A stretch of DNA of 64,000 nt. Source: Oceanococcus sp. HetDA_MAG_MS8 (GTDB lineage Bacteria > Pseudomonadota > Gammaproteobacteria > Nevskiales > Oceanococcaceae). The notes beneath the pieces are model-generated. The model was not told where the DNA came from and ran no database searches. It saw nothing but the letters and a program-made list of their open reading frames with translations. This document shows, in pieces, positions 1-8,869 of the stretch. The stretch lies in NCBI GenBank assembly GCA_019192445.1, contig JAHCMK010000002.1, positions 62,001-126,000 on the forward strand. Direction: 5' to 3'. Each line of letters opens with the position of its first letter. Positions within the stretch are counted from its first letter, which is position 1. A program made the position numbers and the translations under genes.

Positions 1-558
1 GCTGCGCTGAGCCGACTGCGCTTGGAGTTCCCGCAGCAGTGCTTCGTGGGGATGGAACCGGCCATCAAACCAGCCGCGCAATTAACCCGTAGCGGTGTCA
101 TCGGACTGCTCGCCACACCAGCCACGCTAGCAGGCGAGCTGCTGGCCCAGACTCGGGCCCGCCATGCCGCACATGTGCGCATCGTCTCGGACCCCTGCCA
201 GGGCTTGGTGGAGGCCATTGAGAGCACCGACCCGCAACAGGTGAATGCCACCCTAGCGCAGATTTTGCCGAGGATCTTGGAGGCTGACAGTGACGTACTA
301 GTGCTCGGGTGTACGCACTATGTGTTTGCCGCAGAGGCCATGCGCGCCCAGATGCCTAGCGACGTTCAGATTCTGGATCCAGCTCCCGCAGTCGCCGCCC
401 AGGTCAATCGCCTGCTTCCTGCACCCACACAGCGCAGCGGCCAACGCCAGTTTTGGACCAGCGGCGACCCGCAGACCTTTAGCCGCCGAGCGTCTGCCCT
501 GCTCCAGCACAGCATCCAGGCACAGCACGCGGACTGGGTCACAGCACCCCTGCCCTAG
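1..558 (+). CDS. murI: Glutamate racemase, C-terminal part (5' end outside window)
   Basis: Glutamate racemase interconverts L- and D-glutamate in the cytoplasm and supplies D-glutamate for peptidoglycan. The frame is open from base 1, so about 185 C-terminal residues are present and the start lies outside the window. The stretch MEPAIKPA followed by VIGLLATPAT matches the family core. LGCTHYVF near residue 103 carries the second catalytic cysteine; the usual motif is LGCTHYPL. The gene converges on the mtn operon with about 70 bases between them. The first catalytic cysteine is not visible, so activity cannot be judged, but the family is clear. Confidence 0.93.
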   Translation, partial: AALSRLRLEFPQQCFVGMEPAIKPAAQLTRSGVIGLLATPATLAGELLAQTRARHAAHVRIVSDPCQGLVEAIESTDPQQVNATLAQILPRILEADSDVLVLGCTHYVFAAEAMRAQMPSDVQILDPAPAVAAQVNRLLPAPTQRSGQRQFWTSGDPQTFSRRASALLQHSIQAQHADWVTAPLP

Positions 559-629
559 TCAAAAGCGACAGCTAATCGCGCCAAGCGTGCAGGCTGGATT
601 AAGGCGCAGTCTCAGACTGCGTCACCTGA

Positions 630-1328
630 CTAGGCTAGGGCGAGGTCCAGTTCGGCAAAGCTATGCACAGATGCATGCTGCTGCGCGGCTTGGGTCCCAT
701 CCTCGGGGCGTATGAGCTGTACAACCTGGAGCCCGCTTGCTTGGGCCGCATCCAGCTCTTCGGCCACATCGGACAAAAATAAGATGTGCTCTGGAATCAC
801 TCCCAGAGCCTGTACGATGCGAGCGTAGCTACCTGCCTCACGCTTGGCGCCAACACGGGTGTCAAACCACTGGGAGAACAGCTCCCGCAGGTCTCCTTGC
901 GGCGTGTGTCCAAACAATTGCTGCTGTGCGGCCACCGATCCTGAGGAATACACCCCTAGCCCAATGCCGGCGGCATGCCAAGCTTTGAGAGCGGGAACCA
1001 CGTCCGGATAGACGTGGCTTTGCAGCTGGCCATCGGCGTAGCCACGACGCCAAATCATGCCCTGCAAGGCCTTCAAAGGCGTCACCTTTTGGTCGGCGTC
1101 CATCCACGACAACAAGGTAGCCAAGATCGTTGGATGGTCATCGGGTGAGCACTCAGCCAGCATCGCTGTAGCCACCACCTCGGCGCGCACCTCAGGATCG
1201 TGAGCATGCTCACGCAGAAACTCCGGCAAGGCCGCGCGGGCAAAAGGGAACAAGGTGTCGTGCACGAAGGCAATGCTGGTGGTGGTTCCTTCAATATCGG
1301 TGAGCAGAAAACGCACGCTCAGGTTCAT
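630..1328 (-). CDS. mtnC: Enolase-phosphatase E1 (acireductone synthase)
   Basis: A HAD-family bifunctional enolase/phosphatase that turns 2,3-diketo-5-methylthiopentyl-1-phosphate into acireductone in the methionine salvage pathway. The protein has 232 residues, the usual length. LLTDIEGTTTSIAFVHDTLF near the N-terminus is the MtnC form of HAD motif I, with its nucleophilic aspartate. GVYSSGSVAAQ is the motif II region, and LFLSDVAEELDAA near residue 190 is the C-terminal acidic motif. It is the last gene of mtnB-mtnD-mtnC, and its start overlaps the mtnD stop by four bases, which indicates translational coupling. Confidence 0.96.
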   Translation of the reverse strand: MNLSVRFLLTDIEGTTTSIAFVHDTLFPFARAALPEFLREHAHDPEVRAEVVATAMLAECSPDDHPTILATLLSWMDADQKVTPLKALQGMIWRRGYADGQLQSHVYPDVVPALKAWHAAGIGLGVYSSGSVAAQQQLFGHTPQGDLRELFSQWFDTRVGAKREAGSYARIVQALGVIPEHILFLSDVAEELDAAQASGLQVVQLIRPEDGTQAAQQHASVHSFAELDLALA

Positions 1329-1888
1329 CTGCCGGCCTCCGGCAATGGTTGCATCGGCGCATAACGCTTGGCCACGTCATCGCCGGTAAACTCCGCCACC
1401 CAGCCATCTGCTTGGGTGAAGAACCGCAGGGCCACAAAGTACGGGGCCTCACTCATATCAAACCAATGGGTCATTCCCGCCGGCACGCTGATCAGATCGC
1501 CAGCCGTGCACAGCAATACATACACCCGGCCATTCTGGCGCAGATAGAACAGCCCGCCACCGGCGGCGAAGTAGCGCATCTCAAAATCTGCATGCGTGTG
1601 CTCTTGGAGAAACTTTTCACGGGCCGCCGCTGCGCCGGGGTGATCAGGAAACAGAGCCACCACATCCATGGCCGAGAAGCCGAATTCGTCTTGCAAAGCC
1701 TCAAGCGGCCCACTGTAAGCCCGTAGAACCTCTTCGCTTGGCGTTTGTGGCCCGATGCCGTCAACCACCGCCCAGCGCCGGAATAGCACCCCGATGGACT
1801 GCATGTGAGCCTCAATCGCTGCTGTTGATTGATGCTCTTCCAACAATTGCGGCTGGTCTTGGTCGGCGAAGATTCGCAAGGTGGTCAT
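1325..1888 (-). CDS. mtnD: Acireductone dioxygenase
   Basis: A cupin-fold metal dioxygenase that oxidises acireductone to 2-keto-4-methylthiobutyrate and formate in methionine salvage. The metal site is visible: HTH (residues about 97-99) and a glutamate in FEMRYF form HxH-x3-E, and MTHWF supplies the last histidine. The frame stays open nine codons further upstream, but the ATG at 1888 gives the normal N-terminus (MTTLRIF), about 187 residues, and an ATGA overlap with the mtnB stop. The bound metal, iron or nickel, decides the product and cannot be read from sequence. Confidence 0.95.
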   Translation of the reverse strand: MTTLRIFADQDQPQLLEEHQSTAAIEAHMQSIGVLFRRWAVVDGIGPQTPSEEVLRAYSGPLEALQDEFGFSAMDVVALFPDHPGAAAAREKFLQEHTHADFEMRYFAAGGGLFYLRQNGRVYVLLCTAGDLISVPAGMTHWFDMSEAPYFVALRFFTQADGWVAEFTGDDVAKRYAPMQPLPEAGR

Positions 1889-2514
1889 CGGATTTGCAAC
1901 TCCATGAGCTGGCATTGAAGTAGAAACTCCAAGCTTTCATAGCGCCAAAGCGCTTGTTCAACAGTCGTTCCCCAAGCATAGACGCCATGCCCGCGGATGA
2001 TGTAGCCGTGTTCTATAGGCCGTGCGGCATGCCGAGCACGAATATGCGCGGCCAGCCTGTCCATATCCTGGTCATTATCAAAAAGGGGCACGGCCACCGT
2101 GGCGTCGTGGGATTGCACGCCTCCCAAGCCTTTGAGCATTTCGTAGTCCTGCAGCTCCAACCAAGGCTCCGCGTGCCGCCGCCCCAGAACGGTTGCTGCC
2201 GGTGAATGGCCATGCAAGACGCAACCAATAGCCGGCAGGGCGGCATAGCGCTCACAGTGTAAAAGCGTTTCGGCCGACGGGGTCCGCCCTGCTTCCAGGC
2301 TTTGACCAGCGGCATCGACCAAGAGAAAGTCGTTCTCGCTCAGATGACCTTTATGCCGCCCGGACACAGTGAGCAGGAACTGCCCTGGCGCCAGTCGCAC
2401 AGAGAAATTGCCGCCACCGCCTGGAACCCAGCCATGACGATCCAAGCGCTGGCCGGCGGCGATCAACGCCTGCCGATATTCCTGTTGTGACACCAGTGCT
2501 CCGTCATGTTCCAA
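1885..2514 (-). CDS. mtnB: Methylthioribulose-1-phosphate dehydratase
   Basis: A class II aldolase/adducin-fold zinc enzyme that dehydrates 5-methylthioribulose-1-phosphate in methionine salvage. The 209-residue length is typical. LHGHSPAAT gives the HxH zinc ligands and YIIRGHGVYAWG gives the third histidine. It is the first gene of the overlapping mtnB-D-C operon, whose three steps are consecutive. mtnA and mtnN/mtnP are not in the window. Only 34 bases separate its start from the divergent lipoprotein gene at 2549, so both promoters must lie there or inside the neighbouring gene. Confidence 0.95.
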   Translation of the reverse strand: MEHDGALVSQQEYRQALIAAGQRLDRHGWVPGGGGNFSVRLAPGQFLLTVSGRHKGHLSENDFLLVDAAGQSLEAGRTPSAETLLHCERYAALPAIGCVLHGHSPAATVLGRRHAEPWLELQDYEMLKGLGGVQSHDATVAVPLFDNDQDMDRLAAHIRARHAARPIEHGYIIRGHGVYAWGTTVEQALWRYESLEFLLQCQLMELQIR

Positions 2515-2548
2515 TATGTGCCAAGTTTAGCAATCTGCCTCGCTGCCC

Positions 2549-3448
2549 ATGCGCTTTTCCCGCTCTGCTTCCACCCTAGGCTTGGCCGTATTGAGCGTAG
2601 GCCTCATCGGCTGCGAAGGCGCGCTGACCCTCGATATATTGGCCGACGCCCCCGCCCCGCAAGGCCAGCTCACTTTGGCTGTAGACCAAATCGAGCTGGT
2701 CCACAGCGATGGTGGCGTAGAGACCTTCGACGTGGAGCAAACGCTCACCATCGATTCCGGCGGCTTAACGACCACCCGCCTGCTGAGCGGAGAAACGGTA
2801 CGCGACGGAAACTACACGGGCATCCGTCTTCGCCTGCAACAAGATCAGAGCAGCTACGACCCAGATGTCACGGACACCGTCGATGCGCTAGACCTCAACC
2901 TCATCAACAACCCAGCCGAAGCCAACAATCAAAGCTTTAGCGTGAGTGAGGATGAAGTGACAGAACTCAGCCTCAAGCTCGGGAGTTTTGTGAGCTTGAG
3001 TAACACCTCTGACAGCAGCAGGAACAGCCAAGACTTCAACCCCGCCTTGGAACTGAGCCGCACGGCAGACACCCGCAGCGTGAGTTTTAGCTTGCAGGGC
3101 TTAAGCGCCTTCGAGAGCGTTTGCGCCTCTACAGTATCGGGACTACCCCGACTGTACATCTTTAATAACTTCATCAATCAAGCCCTTGATGATGTTGACG
3201 GCGGCGCCAATGACCCGCTGCGGGTATTGCATGCCCAGCCCAGCACCGACGATGCTGACACTCGTAGCTGGCGTGCGCCCCGCCTGAGTAGCGGCACCTA
3301 CCGGCTCGCGCTGAGTTGTTCGGATGACGACCCCGCATTTAACGAAACCGTCGTCTTTTTCTGCACCAGCACCCAGACCCTAGACTCCGATACCAGCGTA
3401 GACTTGGTGGCTAACAGTACCGATGCAGGCTGCCCTCCGGAAAGCTGA
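2549..3448 (+). CDS. DUF4382-like lipoprotein
   Basis: A 299-residue predicted lipoprotein. A basic N-terminus and hydrophobic stretch end in the lipobox VGLIGC (cysteine about residue 22), so the mature protein should be anchored in the envelope. Residues about 38-95 (QLTLAVDQIELVHSDGG, then RDGNYTGIRLRL) resemble the DUF4382 fold: a beta-rich domain with a serine/threonine-rich core and the pattern in which a beta strand follows GxYtxIRL. The remainder is rich in Asp and Ser, with cysteines in VCAST, ALSCSDDD, FFCTST and GCPPES. No enzymatic motif is seen and the function is unknown. It is transcribed away from mtnB. Confidence 0.7.
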   Translation: MRFSRSASTLGLAVLSVGLIGCEGALTLDILADAPAPQGQLTLAVDQIELVHSDGGVETFDVEQTLTIDSGGLTTTRLLSGETVRDGNYTGIRLRLQQDQSSYDPDVTDTVDALDLNLINNPAEANNQSFSVSEDEVTELSLKLGSFVSLSNTSDSSRNSQDFNPALELSRTADTRSVSFSLQGLSAFESVCASTVSGLPRLYIFNNFINQALDDVDGGANDPLRVLHAQPSTDDADTRSWRAPRLSSGTYRLALSCSDDDPAFNETVVFFCTSTQTLDSDTSVDLVANSTDAGCPPES

Positions 3449-3642
3449 ATCGAGCTCAGCGATAGACACCGTTGCTCTGCCCTACTGGTTCGCTAGGGAA
3501 GCTCTGAAGACACCCGCAAGCCACGCCAGGTGGCCAGCTGCCGGAGCGCAAATGCCACGGACTCTGTGCGGCCTTGAGCCATTGACTGGCGAGCATCGCC
3601 GGAGGGCGAGGCGGCAAGCACAGCAATGTATTGAGCGCTTCC

Positions 3643-4929
3643 TTAGTGGATCAGACGAATGCGGTCATCCTCAAAGGGTGACAAGTCCGGTGCCAGCAGC
3701 TGGATGTAGCGGTCAAAGTACAGCAGCTGTTTGAGCAACAAAGCGAACTCCTTGGGAAAGCGGATGCCATGCCGGCGCCCAATATCCACGATGGAGAGCA
3801 TGAACTGCTCGGCATCATCTACGCCCAAATCCATGGCCGGATCACCCTCAATAACACCGCGGGCAACATCCACAACGCCCCGAATGTCACGGGCAAGGCG
3901 CGCCACATCTACATCCTCACTGGTGATGCCAATAGTGACTAAGCATTGCGCCATGAGCATGTAATCTTCGGCGGCCCGCGCTGACATGAAATCGATAATG
4001 GCCTGCCAGGTTTCTTTGCGGATGCGCCCAACGATGCCAAAGTCGATAAAGCCCACACGGCCATCCTCCAGCACCATTAAATTCCCCGCATGCACATCGG
4101 CATGGAAGAATTGGCAACGCACCAAAGAATCCATCCAGGTATTGAGCGCGTTAATCAGCGTCCACTCCGGCTGCGGCGAGTATTTGCGAATACTGTCGAG
4201 ATCGGTGAAGGGAACCCCGTAGAACCGCTCCATGGTCAGCACCCGACGGGTGGTCGCCTCGTGGTATACACGCGGCGCGCGGGCAAAGTCGTTCTGGGTG
4301 TCCTGCAAAAACTGCCGGAATGCCTCGATGTTGGCCGCCTCAGCCAAGAAGTCACACTCCTTAAGCATGGTGGCCTGCACATCACCCACAATCTCAGAGG
4401 CTGAGGCACGGGTCACCGCAGGCACGAGCTTCTCAAGCACTTTCACGGCCAGGTAGAGCACGTTGAAATCGGTGGCAAGTACCGTACGCACACCGGGCTT
4501 TTGCACCTTCACCACCACGTCTTCGCCGCCGACCAAGGTCGCCGCATGCACCTGAGCGATCGATGCCGTGGCCAGTGGCTCGGGGTTGATCTTGGCGTAG
4601 ATTTGCGTGAGGGGTTGCTGAAACTCCTCTTCCAGAATCTGCTGCACCACGCTAAAGGGAATGGGTGGAGCGGCATCCAGGCAGCCCTGGAATGCGTCGA
4701 CGTATTCCCGCGGGAACAAAGAGGGCGCGCTGGCGACAAATTGGCCAAGCTTGATATAAGTCGTCCCTAAGCGCTCAAAGGTTTGCCGCAGCAACTCCGG
4801 CCGCGGCGGCCGCTTACCCAGCAAATACTCGACTCCGGTGCGCCCAATCACACTCGCGGTCTGGCCCAAGCGCATCCCGCTGGTCACTGTGTCACGCGCT
4901 ACCCGAAGCGCCTTATAGCGTTGCAACAT
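3643..4929 (-). CDS. ABC1/AarF/UbiB-family atypical kinase
   Basis: A member of the ABC1 (UbiB/AarF/ADCK3) protein-kinase-like family, which supports ubiquinone biosynthesis in bacteria and mitochondria. The signature motifs are visible: YIKLGQFVAS (KxGQ), the alanine-rich loop ASIAQVHAA, VVVKVQKPG with the invariant lysine, HADVHAGNL (catalytic loop) and FIDFGIVGR (DFG-like metal loop). At 428 residues it is shorter than E. coli UbiB (about 546) and lacks the C-terminal pair of membrane helices, so I do not assign ubiB. It lies downstream of tesB on the same strand. ubiA is elsewhere in the window. Confidence 0.88.
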   Translation of the reverse strand: MLQRYKALRVARDTVTSGMRLGQTASVIGRTGVEYLLGKRPPRPELLRQTFERLGTTYIKLGQFVASAPSLFPREYVDAFQGCLDAAPPIPFSVVQQILEEEFQQPLTQIYAKINPEPLATASIAQVHAATLVGGEDVVVKVQKPGVRTVLATDFNVLYLAVKVLEKLVPAVTRASASEIVGDVQATMLKECDFLAEAANIEAFRQFLQDTQNDFARAPRVYHEATTRRVLTMERFYGVPFTDLDSIRKYSPQPEWTLINALNTWMDSLVRCQFFHADVHAGNLMVLEDGRVGFIDFGIVGRIRKETWQAIIDFMSARAAEDYMLMAQCLVTIGITSEDVDVARLARDIRGVVDVARGVIEGDPAMDLGVDDAEQFMLSIVDIGRRHGIRFPKEFALLLKQLLYFDRYIQLLAPDLSPFEDDRIRLIH

Positions 4930-5024
4930 CCATTGCCCTCATATCGATCCTTAGGCCGCAATGGCTTGCGGCGGGTCCGCATTATAAAGGGGCCGGAGGG
5001 CCCGACGCCTGCGTCCCCGCAGTC

Positions 5025-5903
5025 TTAGTCTGAGTCCTGGCCCAGGCGTGTATCGCGCATGAGGCTCTCCTGAGCAACGCTAGCAACGAGCTCACCACTG
5101 CGATTGAAGATCAAGCCCCGCGACAGGCCGCGGGCTCCCTGAGCCGTAGGGCTATCCATGGAATACAACAGCCATTCGTCTGCGCGAAATGGCCGATGCA
5201 ACCACAAAGCGTGGTCTAAGCTGGCCACAACCATATGCGGCTGCACAAAGCTGCTGGAATGGGGGAGCAGCGCCGTGGACAACAAATTGAAGTCCGAGGC
5301 ATAGGTCAGCACCGCCTGATGCAGCAACAAATCATCGTCGAGGCTTCCGTCCGCGCGAAACCAAATAGCTTGCTGCGGCGCACGGGCCTCGGGCCGGAAG
5401 GGGTTCACTGGGTGTACCGGACGAAACTCAATCGCCAGCTGGCGCTGGAAGCGCTCGCGAAACGCCGGAGGGCAATCCTCTAACCATTGCTCTCTCCATT
5501 GGGCCTGCGACTTTAGGGCTTCTGGCGGCGGCACCTCCGGCATGGGGCTAGCATGGCTGGGCCCTAGCTCTTCGCGGTGAAAAGACGTAATCATGGAAAA
5601 AATGGGCCGACCATGCTGGATGGCATGGACTCGCCGCACACTAAAGCTGCGCCCATCACGGATGCGCTCGACTTCGTAAACGATGGGGGCATCCATACGA
5701 CCTGGACGCACAAAATAGGCATGCATGGAATGCGCGCTCGCACCCGCTACCGTTCGCTGCGCGGCCACCAAGGCTTGGCCCAGCACCTGCCCGCCGAAGA
5801 CGCTCTTCCCCCCTAAATCACGGGATTGCCCACGAAAAAGGTTGTCTTCAATTGTTTCGATATCCAGCAGGGCAATCAGGTCGGCAAATACAGCATTGGT
5901 CAT
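5025..5903 (-). CDS. tesB: Acyl-CoA thioesterase II
   Basis: A double hot-dog-fold thioesterase that hydrolyses acyl-CoA of medium and long chain length to free fatty acid and CoA in the cytoplasm. LFRGQSRDLGGKSVFGGQVLGQAL near residue 25 is the TesB N-terminal hot-dog signature. The C-terminal half has LDHALWLHRPFRADEWLLY and GARGLSRGLIF, with the active-site Asp/Gln/Thr region. The length of 292 residues is normal. About 95 GC-rich bases separate it from the ABC1 kinase gene downstream, and about 106 bases separate it from the divergent SRPBCC gene. Confidence 0.95.
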   Translation of the reverse strand: MTNAVFADLIALLDIETIEDNLFRGQSRDLGGKSVFGGQVLGQALVAAQRTVAGASAHSMHAYFVRPGRMDAPIVYEVERIRDGRSFSVRRVHAIQHGRPIFSMITSFHREELGPSHASPMPEVPPPEALKSQAQWREQWLEDCPPAFRERFQRQLAIEFRPVHPVNPFRPEARAPQQAIWFRADGSLDDDLLLHQAVLTYASDFNLLSTALLPHSSSFVQPHMVVASLDHALWLHRPFRADEWLLYSMDSPTAQGARGLSRGLIFNRSGELVASVAQESLMRDTRLGQDSD

Positions 5904-6009
5904 GGTCGATGCGAAAGCGCTCTAGGTCAGCGCACAGCATAGCGCTCACTCCTGCCGCGCAGGGGCAGTACACTGCCAGACAATCGTCTATTGATACTGT
6001 GACCTTGTC

Positions 6010-6444
6010 ATGTCCGAACATCGCATCACACTGCAGGCAGATATTGCAGCCCCCGTTGAGGAGGTTTTTGCAGCCTTTGCCGACCATGAAACCTTCGGCA
6101 AGCTTTGGCCGGGCCGTACCCAGCGTATTCGCGAAGGAGCCACGCACCCCAATGGCGAGGGTTCGGTGCGGCATGTGCGTAGCGGACTGGTGGAGCTGGA
6201 AGAAACCACGACCGTTTATCAACCCTCAGAGCAGCTTGAATATCGCATCACGCGGGGCACTCCGCTGCGCGACCATTACGGACGCCTGCACTTCCATGGC
6301 AGCGACAGTGGGACACGGGTGGACTATGAAGTTTATTTTCGCTGTCCAATCCCCTTACTCGGCAGGCTGATCGCACGCCAGCTCAAACAATCCTTCAATC
6401 GCCAGATCGGCCCCTGGTCTGAGGCCCTTCAAGCAACAACATGA
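6010..6444 (+). CDS. SRPBCC (START-like) family protein
   Basis: A 144-residue SRPBCC/polyketide-cyclase-like protein, a small helix-grip fold that binds hydrophobic ligands. The N-terminus (MSEHRITLQADIAAPVEEVFAAF) is the typical first strand and helix, and LEYRITRGTPLRDHYGRLHF with VDYEVYFRC is the strand-rich core. No catalytic residue can be assigned and the ligand is unknown. It is the first gene of a four-gene run. Its stop overlaps the sixA start by four bases (ATGA), so the two are probably cotranscribed. Confidence 0.85.
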   Translation: MSEHRITLQADIAAPVEEVFAAFADHETFGKLWPGRTQRIREGATHPNGEGSVRHVRSGLVELEETTTVYQPSEQLEYRITRGTPLRDHYGRLHFHGSDSGTRVDYEVYFRCPIPLLGRLIARQLKQSFNRQIGPWSEALQATT

Positions 6445-6950
6445 GCTCCGAGCTGCTGCTGTTGCGTCATGCCAAAAGTGACTGGAATTCCCAGGCACGC
6501 AGCGACGCTTTGCGACCCTTAAACCCCCGCGGGCGGCGTGCAGCACCACAAATGGGAGCCTTTATCGCCGCGAATAATTGGCTCCCCGACCGCGTTCTAT
6601 GCTCACCCGCTTTGCGCACGCGGCAAACTCTGGACGGCGTCGCTCAGGAACTGCCCTGCCCACTCCCCACCATCTGGGACGAAGCCATTTATGCAGCGAG
6701 CCTGCAAGCTCTGCTCCAATGCTTAAGCGACCATTGGCACCCTGGAGAGCGCATGCTGCTGGTGGGCCATAACCCCGGCCTGGAAGAGCTGCTATGCCAC
6801 GCACTGCCGCAGAGCGACTGGCCGCCGGGCCCCAAACGTATGCCGACCTGCGCTCTTGCTCGTTTGGCCTGGGAGCCCACCCAGCTGACGCAGTCGGGTA
6901 GCGCTATGTTGTTGCACTGGCAACCGGTCAAGGCCCTCACCAACGCATGA
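6441..6950 (+). CDS. sixA: SixA-type phosphohistidine phosphatase
   Basis: A histidine phosphatase of the SixA branch, which removes phosphate from phosphohistidine on HPt domains or the nitrogen PTS. LLLRHAKSDWN at residue 6 is the RH(G/A) motif with the nucleophilic histidine. CSPALRTRQTLDG holds the second arginine, and LVGHNPGLEELL is the C-terminal catalytic His motif. At 169 residues it matches the family. It overlaps both neighbours by four bases. The substrate is inferred from the family; the flanking cyclase suggests a signalling operon. Confidence 0.9.
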   Translation: MSSELLLLRHAKSDWNSQARSDALRPLNPRGRRAAPQMGAFIAANNWLPDRVLCSPALRTRQTLDGVAQELPCPLPTIWDEAIYAASLQALLQCLSDHWHPGERMLLVGHNPGLEELLCHALPQSDWPPGPKRMPTCALARLAWEPTQLTQSGSAMLLHWQPVKALTNA

Positions 6951-7585
6951 ATACCCCGCGCAGTCCCGTTACCCATTTCGCGCTGATTACCTGCGGGCTG
7001 ATGTTTGTACTGCAGGGCTTTGGCGGCGGCCAGGACGTACTCTTACGCCATTTGGCCTTGTGGCCCAGCCTCAGCGCCACAGCTGGGCCAGAGTGGCCAA
7101 GCTTTGCCCCCTGGCAGCTACTGAGTTACGCCCTACTCCATGGCAGTGGCTTGCACTTGTTCTTTAATTTGTTCGGCCTATGGATGTTTGGCCGCCCCGT
7201 AGAGTGGGCCATTGGCAGCCAAAGGATGGCGTTTTATGTCGGTTTAGGCATTATCGGCGCCGGCCTATGCCAACTGGGAGCTTTGAGTCTGGAGGGTCGG
7301 CATGTGCCCACAATCGGCATCTCCGGAGGTGTGATGGCGCTACTGCCGGCGTTTGCACTGCTCTACCCACGGGCCAAGATCATGCTGCTCTTTCCGCCGA
7401 TCCCCCTGCCGGCGCCCATCTTCGTATTGCTCTATGCAGGGCTGGAATTGGGCCTAGGCGCCACCGGCGCTCGCACCGGCATTGCCCACTTCGCCCATCT
7501 GGGCGGAATGTTGGCAGGCGCCATTGTACTGGCCGTGTGGTACTTCAACGGCGAGCTGCGCCCGCGCCGACTCCCCGAGTCCTGA
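6947..7585 (+). CDS. Rhomboid-family intramembrane serine protease
   Basis: An integral membrane protease of 212 residues with about six hydrophobic segments. Family landmarks are present: HGSGLHLFFNLFGLWMFG (HxxxN oxyanion-hole region after the first helix), GISGGVMALLPAF (GxSG with the catalytic serine) and IAHFAHLGGMLAGA (catalytic histidine). Substrates are unknown. It starts inside the sixA stop codon context with a four-base overlap. Rhombosortases, which process GlyGly-CTERM proteins, are a related branch. This sequence looks like an ordinary housekeeping rhomboid, although proteins with GlyGly-CTERM-like tails occur 40 kb away. Confidence 0.9.
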   Translation: MNTPRSPVTHFALITCGLMFVLQGFGGGQDVLLRHLALWPSLSATAGPEWPSFAPWQLLSYALLHGSGLHLFFNLFGLWMFGRPVEWAIGSQRMAFYVGLGIIGAGLCQLGALSLEGRHVPTIGISGGVMALLPAFALLYPRAKIMLLFPPIPLPAPIFVLLYAGLELGLGATGARTGIAHFAHLGGMLAGAIVLAVWYFNGELRPRRLPES

Positions 7586-7594
7586 GCTGACAAC

Positions 7595-8869
7595 ATGGCG
7601 CATGTCTACTTAGCCGCACTGGTCATCCTAGGCCTAGGCTTGGTGTTTCTGTGGACCGATCCACGCAGCCGCAGCAGTCAGGCTCTGGCCGGCAGTTTGG
7701 TATTCAGCGGATTGAGCATTGCGCTGAATAGCTGGTTGTATGCGGGAGGCACGCAGGATGCAGCCGCCGGCCTGGGACGCTGGGTCGCCACTCTGGACGC
7801 CCTGGCCATTTGGTTGGCTTTTGCCTGGGCGCGCCAGCTGCGTCGCACCCTGCCGCAGCACAGCGGCATGAACACCCGCTTTGGCGACCGTCTGCTCACT
7901 CTAGGCAGCCTGAGCGTCGGGGTGTACTGGCTGTTATCGCTGAGTTTCCCTCAGCAACGGGCAGACTCTTTTCTCAACGCCTTTAGCGTGGATCGCGTCA
8001 CCAGTGATTTTTGGTTTTTTGTGTTCAGCCTGCCGCTGGAATTCGCCTCCTTAGCTGCTCTCGGCGCCATGTTGCTCCTCCTCCGGCGCCCTATTGACCG
8101 CGCCGAGAAGAAGCGCCTCTTGGCCATGTGCCTCGCCATGCCGGTGATGCTCAGCGGGCTGGTATTGCCCATCGCTTTTGCCCCCTTCGTCACCGTGAGC
8201 GGCGCACTCATACTGCTGATTGGGGCTACGCAATACCACGTAGAACAGGGGCGACGAAGTGAGTTCTTAGGGCGATTTTTGTCACCCAGCGTGGCCGGAT
8301 TAGTGCGCGACCGCGGCCTGGAGGCCATGCGCCGTGAAACCCGCACGGTGAGCGTGCTGCATTGTGATATCCGCGGATTTACCAAGCGCTGCCAGGATCT
8401 CAGCTCCGAAGAAATTCTGGATCTGCTCCGCCAGTTTTATGCCGTTGTGGGCCGTTGCTGCGAGACCTATGAGGCGACGATCAAGGACTACGCTGGTGAC
8501 GGCGTCATGGTCTTGGTCGGCGCACCTTTGCCCATTGAGAATCCTGGCAGTCGCGCCATGCAACTGGCGCAAGCCTTGCATGAAGAGTGCGCACCCCTAC
8601 TGCGGGCTTGGAGCCGCCCTAGTAGCCCCCTAGGCTTGGCCGTCGGGGTCGCCACCGGGCCGGTGACTCTGGGCGTTATTGGTGCACTTCGCTTGGAGTA
8701 CGTTGCCGTGGGGTCGACAGTGAACTTAGCCGCCCGTTTGTGCGAGTCGGCCGGTGCCGATGAAACCCTGACCGATAGCGCTGCGCTGAAGCATTTGGTG
8801 CCACGCACTCTAACCCTGAAGGGTTTTGCCAAAGACGTTGCCGCTTACTCCACCCGCGCAGCTGTCTGA
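7595..8869 (+). CDS. Membrane-bound class III adenylate/guanylate cyclase
   Basis: 424 residues. Residues 1-215 contain about six or seven hydrophobic helices and the rest is a cytoplasmic class III nucleotide cyclase domain that makes cAMP or cGMP. The two metal-binding aspartates are in VLHCDIRGFTKRC and KDYAGDGVMVLVG. The transition-state Asn and Arg are in STVNLAARL, preceded by GVATGPVTLGVIG. It follows the rhomboid gene by nine bases. Its 3' end overlaps the convergent gene at 8845 by 25 bases. The sensory ligand of the membrane part is unknown, and base specificity was not resolved from sequence. Confidence 0.9.
   Translation: MAHVYLAALVILGLGLVFLWTDPRSRSSQALAGSLVFSGLSIALNSWLYAGGTQDAAAGLGRWVATLDALAIWLAFAWARQLRRTLPQHSGMNTRFGDRLLTLGSLSVGVYWLLSLSFPQQRADSFLNAFSVDRVTSDFWFFVFSLPLEFASLAALGAMLLLLRRPIDRAEKKRLLAMCLAMPVMLSGLVLPIAFAPFVTVSGALILLIGATQYHVEQGRRSEFLGRFLSPSVAGLVRDRGLEAMRRETRTVSVLHCDIRGFTKRCQDLSSEEILDLLRQFYAVVGRCCETYEATIKDYAGDGVMVLVGAPLPIENPGSRAMQLAQALHEECAPLLRAWSRPSSPLGLAVGVATGPVTLGVIGALRLEYVAVGSTVNLAARLCESAGADETLTDSAALKHLVPRTLTLKGFAKDVAAYSTRAAV

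Noticed and set aside
6947-7585. The rhomboid gene as the rhombosortase for the GlyGly-CTERM-like tails
   Set aside because: It is part of a sixA-cyclase run far from the tail-bearing genes and looks like a general rhomboid; no specific evidence links it.
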